Shown here in pieces: positions 57,037 to 64,000 of a DNA stretch of 64,000 nucleotides. The stretch comes from Candidatus Zhuqueibacterota bacterium. GTDB taxonomy: Bacteria; Zhuqueibacterota; Zhuqueibacteria; Residuimicrobiales; Residuimicrobiaceae. Below the pieces are notes generated by a model. It had not been told where the DNA came from. It made no database searches and worked only from the letters and a program-made list of their open reading frames with translations. The translations under genes were made by a program, and so were the position numbers. How positions within the stretch are numbered: the stretch's first letter is position 1; each line of letters opens with the position of its first letter. The DNA is taken from assembly GCA_963169875.1 (NCBI GenBank), contig CAUJEL010000041.1, forward strand, positions 1-64,000, read 5' to 3'.

Positions 57037-57715
57037 CTGCGATCCAGATCACAGCGCCGATGCCGAGGCCGATCGCCAGATAGGGCCATTTTTTTTGACT
57101 GAAGAACAGATGAATCAAAACCCCGACCCCAACCCCCATGAACGCGTGCATCATGCGGTTCAGAGGCTGGTCGTATCGAATCGGAATGTGATCCGCCAAC
57201 AGGGTAAAGGAATATGTGAAAAACAAGACCGAAGCCAGTGTCACGATCGTACCGGCGATAAACATCAAAATCAGACAGGCGAGATGGTATCTGGTGACCT
57301 GGCCAGGATCGATGTGTTCTTTCGAGATCAGCTTCATATAGATGAGCCCGTTGACCCGGCGCATCCAGGCGACCAATTGTCCGCCGAGAATGCCCACCAG
57401 CACACCGGCGATGAGTGCCAGAGATAAAGCCAGCACCGGCCGCCCGACGGCTTGATGAAGCAGGATGGCCACACCCGCAGCGACTGTGGCGCCGATGTTG
57501 CCTTCGGAGAAAAGCGCACCGCCTACGGGAAGCTCATGCAAATAAAGCAGTTCAAAGATCAGTCCAATCAGCAGGCCCATGGGAAATTGTCCCAAAAACA
57601 GACCCACTACGGAACAAGAAACCAACGGATGGGATATGAGTATCTGCATGGCTGCGGTGGTATCCAGAGCAACCACCCCACCCCACGCACTCACCACCAA
57701 CAGGTTCTGCCACAT
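57023..57715 (-). CDS. PTS mannose-family IIC component
   Basis: ATG 57715 with GGGAAAAG upstream gives 230 residues; the longer frame would cross a probable promoter. Six or so hydrophobic helices and 'ALDTTAAMQILISHPLVSCSVVG' with 'IFELLYLHELPVGGA' are typical of ManY-type IIC. It translocates sugars, coupled to phosphorylation by IIAB, which is absent from this cluster. The gene overlaps IID by 14 bases. Confidence 0.85.
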   Translation of the reverse strand: MWQNLLVVSAWGGVVALDTTAAMQILISHPLVSCSVVGLFLGQFPMGLLIGLIFELLYLHELPVGGALFSEGNIGATVAAGVAILLHQAVGRPVLALSLALIAGVLVGILGGQLVAWMRRVNGLIYMKLISKEHIDPGQVTRYHLACLILMFIAGTIVTLASVLFFTYSFTLLADHIPIRYDQPLNRMMHAFMGVGVGVLIHLFFSQKKWPYLAIGLGIGAVIWIAGGVW

Positions 57716-57770
57716 AGATGCTTTTCCCGGAAATGGATGCAAATAGCCATCTGTCCGATGTGTTACGTAG

Positions 57771-57808
57771 ATTATGACATTAGAGTAAAAATTACACAAT
57801 TTTATCTT
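57771..57808. promoter_or_regulatory. Divergent promoter pair, PTS and NifS-like genes
   Basis: Rightward: TTAGAG (57780-57785), 17 bases, TATCTT (57803-57808). Leftward: TTGTGT (complement of 57794-57799), 17 bases, CATAAT (complement of 57771-57776). The two overlap, so expression of the PTS and NifS-like genes may be mutually exclusive. Confidence 0.35.
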
Positions 57809-57971
57809 GAAATACAACAAAAAAGCTTGTCCCGGGACAGGCTGGTGGTTGGAATGGCGGATGCCCAGATTTTGTTCTGCAAGTGTCGCACTCCTCATTC
57901 CTGCTGAAATTGATAAAAGAAAGCATTTCCAGGTGTCCGACACTTTTCAGCCAACATTATGGAGAGATTTT

Positions 57972-59105
57972 ATGCTTCCCATTTATCTGGATTACAATGC
58001 CACCACACCCATTGATCCCGAAGTAGCAGCGGCGATGTTGCCCTATCTGTCTGATGTATTTGGCAACCCGTCGAGTACGCATTGGTACGGTATGCGGGCC
58101 AAACAGTCTGTTGAGAGTGCGCGGCGGCGGGTTGCTGAACTGCTGGGGTGCAGCGCCGATGAAATCATCTTCACCAGCGGCGGCAGCGAGGCCAATAATC
58201 TTGCCATCAAAGGCTATTGCCTGGCGCACCGCGACCGTGGCGATCATCTCATCATTTCGGCCGTTGAGCATCCGGCCGTCATGGAAGTGGCCGATTTTCT
58301 CCGCAACCAGGGATTTCGAATCACCGTTTTGCCGGTGGATGGACAAGGCTTTGTTTCGCCCCGGGACCTCGAGGCGGCACTGGATGCCGGAACGCTCCTG
58401 GTCAGCGTTATGCACGCCAACAACGAAGTCGGCACCATCGAACCCATAGCCGAACTGGCGGCCATCGCCCGCGCCCGTCAGGTTGCTTTCCACACGGATG
58501 CGGCGCAATCGGTGGGCAAGATCGGGGTGCGGGTGGATGAATTGAAGGTTGATTTGCTCTCGCTGGCTGGACATAAACTGTATGCGCCCAAAGGTATCGG
58601 CGCCCTTTACATCCGCCGCGGCATTTCCCTGCAAAAGCAGATACATGGCGCGGGGCATGAGCGCGGTTTGCGCGCCGGTACCGAAAATGTCCTGGAAATT
58701 GTCGGCCTCGGGAAGGCATGTGAAATCGCAGCGCGGGATCTTGTTGATAATCAGGTGCATATGCGCCGGATGCGCGACCGCTTGTTCAGCGGTTTGGCTG
58801 CTCGGCTTGCAGCGATACAATGGAATGGACACCCGGAGCTCTGTTTACCCAACACCCTCAATCTCAGTTTTCGCCATCTCGAAGCCAATGCCATTCTTTC
58901 AGGACTCCATGAAGTGGCGGCTTCGGCCGGAGCCGCCTGCCATAGCGATGCCATCATGATCTCGCCGGTTTTGCAGGCCATGGCGGTGCCCATGGAATGG
59001 GCGATGGGCACCATCCGTTTTTCAGTCGGCCGGATGACCACTGCAGAAGAAATCGACCGGGCTGTTACCGCGATTTGCCGGGTTGTCACCGCATTGAGAG
59101 GGTGA
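57972..59105 (+). CDS. NifS-family cysteine desulfurase / selenocysteine lyase-like
   Basis: GGAG lies seven bases before ATG 57972; the longer frame crosses the promoter. The PLP lysine is Lys202 in 'AGHKLYAPKG' and the active-site cysteine is Cys323 in 'SAGAACHSD'. That cysteine context, followed by 'SPVLQAMAVP' and 'IRFSVGRMTT', is closer to animal-type selenocysteine lyases than to IscS ('SGSACTS'-like). With selD in the same window it may recycle selenium from selenocysteine; a generic cysteine desulfurase role remains possible. It has 377 residues and no isc or suf neighbours. Confidence 0.85.
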   Translation: MLPIYLDYNATTPIDPEVAAAMLPYLSDVFGNPSSTHWYGMRAKQSVESARRRVAELLGCSADEIIFTSGGSEANNLAIKGYCLAHRDRGDHLIISAVEHPAVMEVADFLRNQGFRITVLPVDGQGFVSPRDLEAALDAGTLLVSVMHANNEVGTIEPIAELAAIARARQVAFHTDAAQSVGKIGVRVDELKVDLLSLAGHKLYAPKGIGALYIRRGISLQKQIHGAGHERGLRAGTENVLEIVGLGKACEIAARDLVDNQVHMRRMRDRLFSGLAARLAAIQWNGHPELCLPNTLNLSFRHLEANAILSGLHEVAASAGAACHSDAIMISPVLQAMAVPMEWAMGTIRFSVGRMTTAEEIDRAVTAICRVVTALRG

Positions 59106-59130
59106 TCCGGTCAGCAGCACAATGCAAAAC

Positions 59131-59219
59131 TGTCATCTTGTAAGGGCCTTGCAGGCTGCGCGGGACAATCCCTCAAAAATGTCATCTTGTAAAGAACTTG
59201 CAGGCTGCGCGGGACAATC
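59131..59219. repeat. Two 40-bp direct repeats
   Basis: TGTCATCTTGTAAGGGCCTT at 59131 and TGTCATCTTGTAAAGAACTT at 59180 each continue with GCAGGCTGCGCGGGACAATC. An inverted partial copy (CTACAAGATGCTTCCAGCA) lies near 59250. The rest of this 253-base gap holds nothing recognisable. Confidence 0.8.
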
Positions 59220-59358
59220 TGCCGCTGCTACAGTCCCCTGCCGCTGGACCTACAAGATGCTTCCAGCATGACAGGAGTGGGATGGTGATTGTATCGGCAG
59301 CAATAGCCGCATTTCTATCTACGACGAAAGAGGTCTTTTAGCGCGGTAATAAAACAGG

Positions 59359-60222
59359 TCACCGCTGTCTCAGCAGACGCATCTGCCCCAAGACCTTTCC
59401 CGACTGAACGATACGCCCCAAATAGATCCCCGAGGACACCGGCATGCCTTGTTCATTCCGGCCGTCCCACAGCAGCCTGCCCGAGCCACGCGGCCAGCAC
59501 GGCCATGAACGCACCTGACGTCCGAGTACATCCACAATCTGCACAGAAACAGCGCCCGGACCTGGCGACCATGCGAAGATCATAATTCCTGTCGACGGAT
59601 TGGGAAAGATGCTGCAAAATTTATGCGGCAAGGCAGGAGAGGATACGCTTTGCGCAGAAAGCGACAAATCAAAGACGCTGTTGAGCTGCCGCGGTGTTCC
59701 GTAGACGGGGTTCCCTTTTGCATCCACTCCATTGCGGAGCAGAGAATCATGGTCCGCCCAGTTGGCCGGATCGCTGCCCGGCAGCAGGGGATTGCGGCGT
59801 TCCATGCTGCGTTTCGGTGCATTGCTGCCCGCGTACCATCCCAGGGAATCGCATTTGACGGCGTCGATCAGAGAAGAATCCGCGTCAAATAGCAGCAGCC
59901 ACTCGCCGCTGTTTTTGAGATCGCCCGTATAGATTTGATCCGCCGGGATGTCGGCAATGGTCATGTCATCCGTCCGCTCCAGCAATAAGAATCCGTGTCC
60001 GCTGATGGTTCCGGAGAGCAGGATGCCGGGACTGCCGTCAGCGGTTTCCACTCGCCATCCCGTCAAGTCCTGGGCCAGATCTTGTGTATTCATCAGTTCG
60101 ATCCACTCGTCGGTGGCGGAGGCGGCCGTTCCCATCCAGGCTACTTCATTGATGACCACAGCCTGGCCGCGGCCAAGAACCGGCAAGCAGATCATCAGCA
60201 TAAAAACATAGAATTTTATCAT
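59359..60222 (-). CDS. Secreted lamin-tail-domain protein with sorting domain
   Basis: ATG 60222 has GGGAGTGCGG upstream. A signal peptide (about 1-20, 'FYVFMLMICLPVLGRGQA') precedes a lamin-tail domain ('VINEVAWMG', 'DEWIELMNTQ', 'LTGWRVE'), typical of secreted FCB proteins and nucleases. The C-terminal part has 'IFPNPSTGIMIFAW' and 'SSGIYLGRI', a Por/T9SS-like sorting domain. No catalytic domain is visible in its 287 residues. It is probably a surface or matrix protein. Confidence 0.8.
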   Translation of the reverse strand: MIKFYVFMLMICLPVLGRGQAVVINEVAWMGTAASATDEWIELMNTQDLAQDLTGWRVETADGSPGILLSGTISGHGFLLLERTDDMTIADIPADQIYTGDLKNSGEWLLLFDADSSLIDAVKCDSLGWYAGSNAPKRSMERRNPLLPGSDPANWADHDSLLRNGVDAKGNPVYGTPRQLNSVFDLSLSAQSVSSPALPHKFCSIFPNPSTGIMIFAWSPGPGAVSVQIVDVLGRQVRSWPCWPRGSGRLLWDGRNEQGMPVSSGIYLGRIVQSGKVLGQMRLLRQR

Positions 60223-60583
60223 GCCGCACTCCCTTGTTTTATATTCCCCCATTCGCTGCGAAGCCCAAGGAATACAACCGATCGGCTGGAGTTGATGTTT
60301 ACTGCAAAAAAATGAAAATTATAAAGCCCTAAACTGCTTGATTGCCTTAACCTTGCGATGGTTCCCAAGCTTTGCAAGGTTGCCTTTTGTGCACCAATCG
60401 CTCATTTTAGGTAAGAAATAAATCGTTTGATTCTGCAGACACGGAATCCTTTTATATTTCAATGTCTAAAACAGATCGACACGAAACAAGAGTAAAAATC
60501 GCCACTCCATTTGATATAAAAAGAGTGGCATTTTTCCTGCATTTCTGCTATCTTGATTCAGATAAAACAATACAAAGGCGATT
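60223..60583. other. Intergenic region upstream of ksgA
   Basis: Apart from the ksgA promoter (next entry) I see no gene, RNA or repeat. Confidence 0.5.
60526..60554 (+). promoter_or_regulatory. Promoter of ksgA
   Basis: TGGCAT (60526-60531), 17 bases, TATCTT (60549-60554); the ATG is 29 bases after. The spacer shares TTTTCCTG with the recO promoter. Confidence 0.45.
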
Positions 60584-61360
60584 ATGCACTATCCGATAAA
60601 AGCAAAAAAAAGTCTGGGACAGAATTTTCTGGTGGACGGCAATGTGCTGCGCAACCTGGCGGGCGCTCTGGATCTGGGGCCTGAGGATACCGTTTTGGAG
60701 ATCGGGCCGGGAACCGGGATGCTCACGGAATTGATACAGCCTGTGGTGGGCCGGCTCATTGCGGTTGAACTGGACCGCAACCTCGCCGGCATCCTGCGCG
60801 TGAAATTTTTCAACTGCCCCAATTTTACGCTGATCGAGGGAGATATCCTCGATCAGGACCCCACAACTTTGTCGCCCGGCATCCCTTTGCGCGTTGTCGG
60901 CAACATTCCCTATTATATCACCAGTCCGATCATTTTTCACTTTTTTGATCACCGCACCTGCGCCCGTGACATGGCGCTGTTGATGCAAAAGGAAGTGGCC
61001 GAGCGCATGGTGGCGCAGCCGGGTGATAAGGCGTATGGCATTCTTTCGGTTTTCAGTCAGACTTTTTCCGACGCCGCCATCCTGATGCAGGTGCCGCGGA
61101 CGGTTTTTCATCCCCGGCCCAAGGTCGATTCCGCACTGGTGCGCTGGACCTTCACCACCGCCCGCAGCTGCCAGATCAACGACGAGGCCCTTTTCCGCCG
61201 GCTGGTGCGCACCGCGTTCAATCAACGCCGCAAAATGCTGCGCAAATCGCTGCGCGAGGCATTTCCGCTGGAAAGGCTAAACGATATCGATCTGACGCGG
61301 CGGCCCGAGGACCTCGGCGTCATGGATTGGATCGATCTGGCGAACCGGTTTGTCGAATAG
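60584..61360 (+). CDS. rsmA: 16S rRNA dimethyladenosine transferase
   Basis: It dimethylates two adjacent adenines near the 3' end of 16S rRNA (A1518/A1519 in E. coli numbering). 'KSLGQNFLVD' opens the protein, 'EIGPGTGMLTELI' is SAM motif I (about 40-52), and 'NIPYYITSPI' is the catalytic motif IV (about 108-117). The C-terminal helical domain has 'RTAFNQRRKMLRKSL'. The 258 residues are typical. The gene is also called ksgA. Confidence 0.96.
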   Translation: MHYPIKAKKSLGQNFLVDGNVLRNLAGALDLGPEDTVLEIGPGTGMLTELIQPVVGRLIAVELDRNLAGILRVKFFNCPNFTLIEGDILDQDPTTLSPGIPLRVVGNIPYYITSPIIFHFFDHRTCARDMALLMQKEVAERMVAQPGDKAYGILSVFSQTFSDAAILMQVPRTVFHPRPKVDSALVRWTFTTARSCQINDEALFRRLVRTAFNQRRKMLRKSLREAFPLERLNDIDLTRRPEDLGVMDWIDLANRFVE

Positions 61361-61406
61361 ATCCCGGACACCGCGTACGCGGCTTTTGTCCGCTGCCGGC
61401 ATTATC

Positions 61407-61532
61407 GCCGGCTAAAGCCGGAACTGCGAACGTTTGCTGTTGAAAAGGGGTGTGGAGTTGGCAGATTTGTCGCGTATGATCCCCCCGCTCACGCTGTGTC
61501 CCTCTCACAGAGGAGAGGGAGTTTGCCAGTCT
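61407..61532. repeat. Composite REP-like element, second locus
   Basis: GCCGGCTAAAGCCGGAAC continuing TGCGAACG (61407-61432), then TTTGCTGTTG, then CCCCGCTCAC...GTCCCTCTC facing GAGGAGAGGGA (about 61482-61532). The order of parts matches 34227-34345. It fills the gap between rsmA and the recO promoter. Confidence 0.75.
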
Positions 61533-61575
61533 GATTTTAATAGTTTTTGTAGATCTTGGTACCCTGAGCTTTCGC

Positions 61576-61604
61576 TTGCGTTTTTCCTGAAAATAAGCTA
61601 CATT
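61576..61604 (+). promoter_or_regulatory. Promoter of recO
   Basis: TTGCGT (61576-61581), 17 bases, TACATT (61599-61604); the ATG lies 46 bases after. Confidence 0.45.
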
Positions 61605-61649
61605 TATGGATAACTCTATCATTTCCATATCCATCTTTGGAACGCCATC

Positions 61650-62465
61650 ATGGCGCTGAGTAAAACCGAAGCGATCGTGCTGCGCACCCGCCGCCAGGGA
61701 GAGACCAGCAAGATTCTCTCGCTCTACACCCAGCATTATGGCCGCATCAGTGTCATGGCCAAAGGCGCGCGCAGCATAAAGTCCAGATATGGCGGGGTTC
61801 TTGAGCCCCAGACGCACATCGGACTGGTATTCTATCGTTATGAAACGCGTGAGCTGCAGTATCTCAGCCAGGCGGAAATTATCTCCCCATTTGCAAAACT
61901 GCATGAACAGTTGGGCCGGATGGCGATGGCGGCCATTCCTTGTGAGATGGTCGAACGCAATGAAGCCAATGGTCATGTCAATCCCGCTCTTTTCCATTTG
62001 CTCCTGAGCACGCTCACGGTCATCGACGGGGCGGAAAAGGGTTACCGCAATGCCGTGCGCGCTTTTATGGTGCGCTATATGGAGCATTCCGGGTTCAAAC
62101 CGGAGTTTGCGCATTGCCGCGGATGCGGCCAGAAACAGCGCAGCGATGGTGCTTTTTTCGATTTCAGCAAAGGCGGGTTTGTCTGCGACGCTTGCAGCGG
62201 AACGCTGGGCGAAGGCCAAAAACTCAGTGCGGCGGTTCTTGAACGCCTGCACTATTTTCTCCAGGCACCATTGGAAAAATCGGTGCAGGTTAGCGTGGAT
62301 GCCGCGCAGGGCCGGGAGATGGACCGCTTTTTATTGTCGTACATGCAGTATCATATAGAGACATTGCATCATCTCAACTCGATCATTTATTTGGATAAAA
62401 TACAATCCACTCTACGAATAGTGAAACCAGATGAACAGAGGAAGCAGTATGGCGACTCAGAGTAA
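61650..62465 (+). CDS. recO: DNA repair protein RecO
   Basis: RecO helps RecR load RecA at gaps. The N-terminal OB fold has 'EAIVLRTRRQGETSKILSLYT' style family residues, with 'YGRISVMAKGAR' following. A zinc finger is formed by C-x2-C in 'CRGCGQ' and C-x2-C in 'CDACSG' (about 150-190). Its 271 residues are typical. The 3' end overlaps the glycyl-tRNA synthetase start by 17 bases, so the two are coupled. Confidence 0.93.
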   Translation: MALSKTEAIVLRTRRQGETSKILSLYTQHYGRISVMAKGARSIKSRYGGVLEPQTHIGLVFYRYETRELQYLSQAEIISPFAKLHEQLGRMAMAAIPCEMVERNEANGHVNPALFHLLLSTLTVIDGAEKGYRNAVRAFMVRYMEHSGFKPEFAHCRGCGQKQRSDGAFFDFSKGGFVCDACSGTLGEGQKLSAAVLERLHYFLQAPLEKSVQVSVDAAQGREMDRFLLSYMQYHIETLHHLNSIIYLDKIQSTLRIVKPDEQRKQYGDSE

Positions 62466-63762
62466 TGCCACCATGGATAAATTAATTTCTTTATGCCGTC
62501 GTCGCGGCTTTATTTTCCAGTCCAGCGAAATCTACGGCGGGTTGAATGCCTGTTATGATTACGGTCCCTTGGGCGTGGAATTGAAAAGGAATATCAAGGA
62601 TTTCTGGTGGAATTGGATGGTCAGCCGCCGCAGCGACATCGTTGGTCTGGATGCCTCCATCCTCATGGCGCCGCGCGTCTGGGAAGCCTCCGGCCACGTC
62701 GCCGGGTTCACCGACCCTCTGGTGGACTGCAAGGTGTGCAAGCACCGCTTTCGCGCGGACATGATCGCCGAAGCGGGCAAATGCCCCGATTGTGGTGGTG
62801 CCCTCACCGACATCCGCCAATTCAATCTCATGTTCAAGACTTTTATGGGGCCGGTGGAAGACAGCGCCAGCGTCGTCTATCTGCGTCCGGAAACGGCCCA
62901 GGGCATTTATGTCAATTACAAAAATGTGCTGGATTCGAGCCGCCTCAAGGTGCCCTTTGGCATCGGCCAGATCGGCAAGGCTTTCCGCAACGAAATAACC
63001 ACCGAGAATTTCATTTTCCGCACCCGTGAATTCGAACAGATGGAGATGCAGTATTTTGTCCAGCCCGGCAGCGACATGGAGTGGTTCGAATACTGGAAAA
63101 CGGACCGTCAGGCCTATTACATGGCGCTGGGCATCAATCCGGACAAAGTGCGTTTCCATGAGCATGGCAAGGACGAACTGGCCCATTATGCCACAGCGGC
63201 TTTTGATATTCAATACGAGTTCCCCTTCGGCTGGAAAGAGCTGGAAGGCATTCACAACCGCACCGATTTCGATCTCAAGCGACACCAGGAACATTCCGGC
63301 AAGGATATGGCCTATTTCGACGAAGTGACGCGCGAGCGCTATATACCTTACATCATCGAAGCCTCGGCGGGCGCGGATCGCACCCTGCTCTGCGTTTTAA
63401 GCGATGCGTTTGAGGAGCAGGAACTGGAGAAGGATACGCGCACGGTGCTGCATTTTCATCCGGCCATCGCGCCGATCAAGGTGGGTATCTTTCCGCTGGT
63501 GAAAAAAGACGGCATGCCCGAGATGGCCCACAAGATCGAGGCCACGCTCAAACCCCATTTTCCGGTCTTTTATGATGAAAGCGGTGCCGTGGGGCGCCGT
63601 TATCGCCGTCAGGATGAAATCGGCACACCCTTCTGCGTCACTGTCGATACGGAGTCATTGCAGAACGAAACCGTGACCATCCGCGACCGCGACAGCATGC
63701 AGCAGGAACGGCTCAAGATCGATGAACTCTTCCATTTTGTCTATCGCAAAATGCAAGTCTGA
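62449..63762 (+). CDS. glyS: Glycyl-tRNA synthetase, alpha2 type
   Basis: ATG 62449 is preferred because GAGGAA lies five bases upstream; ATG 62431 lies inside recO without such a site. The class II synthetase has motif 1 'YGPLGVELKRNI', a zinc-ribbon 'CKVCKHRF' with 'CPDCGG', motif 2 'FRNEITTENFIFRTREFEQ' and motif 3 'GADRTLLCVL'. At 437 residues it is the homodimeric form (as in Thermus), not the two-subunit alpha2beta2 enzyme. It is followed by a strong terminator. Confidence 0.94.
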   Translation: MATQSNATMDKLISLCRRRGFIFQSSEIYGGLNACYDYGPLGVELKRNIKDFWWNWMVSRRSDIVGLDASILMAPRVWEASGHVAGFTDPLVDCKVCKHRFRADMIAEAGKCPDCGGALTDIRQFNLMFKTFMGPVEDSASVVYLRPETAQGIYVNYKNVLDSSRLKVPFGIGQIGKAFRNEITTENFIFRTREFEQMEMQYFVQPGSDMEWFEYWKTDRQAYYMALGINPDKVRFHEHGKDELAHYATAAFDIQYEFPFGWKELEGIHNRTDFDLKRHQEHSGKDMAYFDEVTRERYIPYIIEASAGADRTLLCVLSDAFEEQELEKDTRTVLHFHPAIAPIKVGIFPLVKKDGMPEMAHKIEATLKPHFPVFYDESGAVGRRYRRQDEIGTPFCVTVDTESLQNETVTIRDRDSMQQERLKIDELFHFVYRKMQV

Positions 63763-63770
63763 AAATGAGA

Positions 63771-63801
63771 GGCGCCGCAGCTAACGCGGCGCCTTTTTTT
63801 A
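63771..63801 (+). terminator. Rho-independent terminator after glyS
   Basis: GGCGCCGC (63771-63778) pairs with GCGGCGCC (63786-63793), loop of seven, then seven T residues. Confidence 0.92.
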
Positions 63802-63835
63802 AATGACCGCTTGTCACCCCCTTCAAGGAGGCTTG

Positions 63836-64000
63836 ATGTCGGCAACCCCTGTGGCCGAGTTGGGCTGGCTTTCGATCCTGCCGCCGCTCCTGGCCATTAT
63901 TCTGGCGATTCGAAGCAAACAAGTCTTCATCTCCTTATTTGCCGGTTTATGGCTGGGCTGGACCATCCTGGCGCACGGCAATCCGGTCCTGGGACTGGTT
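63836..64000 (+). CDS. NhaC-like Na+/H+ antiporter family protein, 5' end
   Basis: AAGGAG lies five bases before ATG 63836; an in-frame ATG at 63803 has no such site. The 55 residues present ('LGWLSILPPLLAIILAI', 'ISLFAGLWLGW') match the N-terminal helices of NhaC-family antiporters. The gene runs off the window. Confidence 0.75.
   Translation, partial: MSATPVAELGWLSILPPLLAIILAIRSKQVFISLFAGLWLGWTILAHGNPVLGLV

Overview
The window looks like one contig of a bacterium of the FCB superphylum, close to Calditrichota or candidate division KSB1. This is an inference. It rests on secreted proteins that end in a 'YPNPFNP'-type C-terminal sorting domain (29377-30405, 36762-38219, 59359-60222), a DUF5723-like outer-membrane barrel, a PSP1/RicT gene beside holB, and a GC-rich chromosome (31.7-64 kb) next to an AT-rich accessory region (1-31 kb).

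Positions 1-31.1 kb form a mosaic genomic island. At the left are an XRE regulator, a zinc-finger-only primase and a DUF3987-like ATPase, all leftward, which resemble the replication module of a mobilisable element. A HEPN-like gene follows. From 4336 to 29263 twelve genes run rightward. The first three form a class 1 DISARM-like core: a DrmA/DrmB-like helicase-DUF1998 fusion, a DrmD-like SNF2 ATPase and a DrmMI-like N6-adenine methyltransferase, joined by 1- and 4-base overlaps. Next come an FRG-domain protein, a truncated gene, a putAbiC membrane protein, an unrecognised overlapping pair (229 and 951 aa), a NYN nuclease, an unrecognised 515-aa winged-helix protein coupled to an 878-aa phospholipase-D nuclease, and a membrane-anchored SH3-Pif1 helicase. 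The last of these, and the two overlapping pairs, are the best candidates for something undescribed. The island stops beside the 3' end of a tRNA-Asp gene.

Positions 31-64 kb are core chromosome: tRNA-Asp and tRNA-Val, a Tat-exported glycosylasparaginase, a UGA-containing selD (the selenocysteine codon hides its true start), an MNT-type gene pair, a K+/H+ antiporter, tatD-metG, PSP1-holB-envC, a cNMP-fold protein, an AI-2E-like permease, pheA, PPi-type phosphofructokinase, an outer-membrane barrel and lipoprotein downstream of metK-ahcY, a mannose-type PTS (EI, HPr, IID, IIC), a selenocysteine-lyase-like NifS protein, ksgA, recO, glyS and the start of an NhaC-like antiporter. SelD and the NifS-like protein together suggest selenium metabolism; metK and ahcY form the SAM/SAH part of the methyl cycle and could also serve the island methyltransferase.

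Non-coding DNA is rich in repeats: a 41-bp tandem array and a 61/74-bp tandem array, each grown out of a gene's 3' end, a composite REP-like element in two loci, a ~165-bp dispersed repeat and several hairpin families. Six core promoters share a TTG-type -35, a 17-bp spacer and a TATCTT-like -10.
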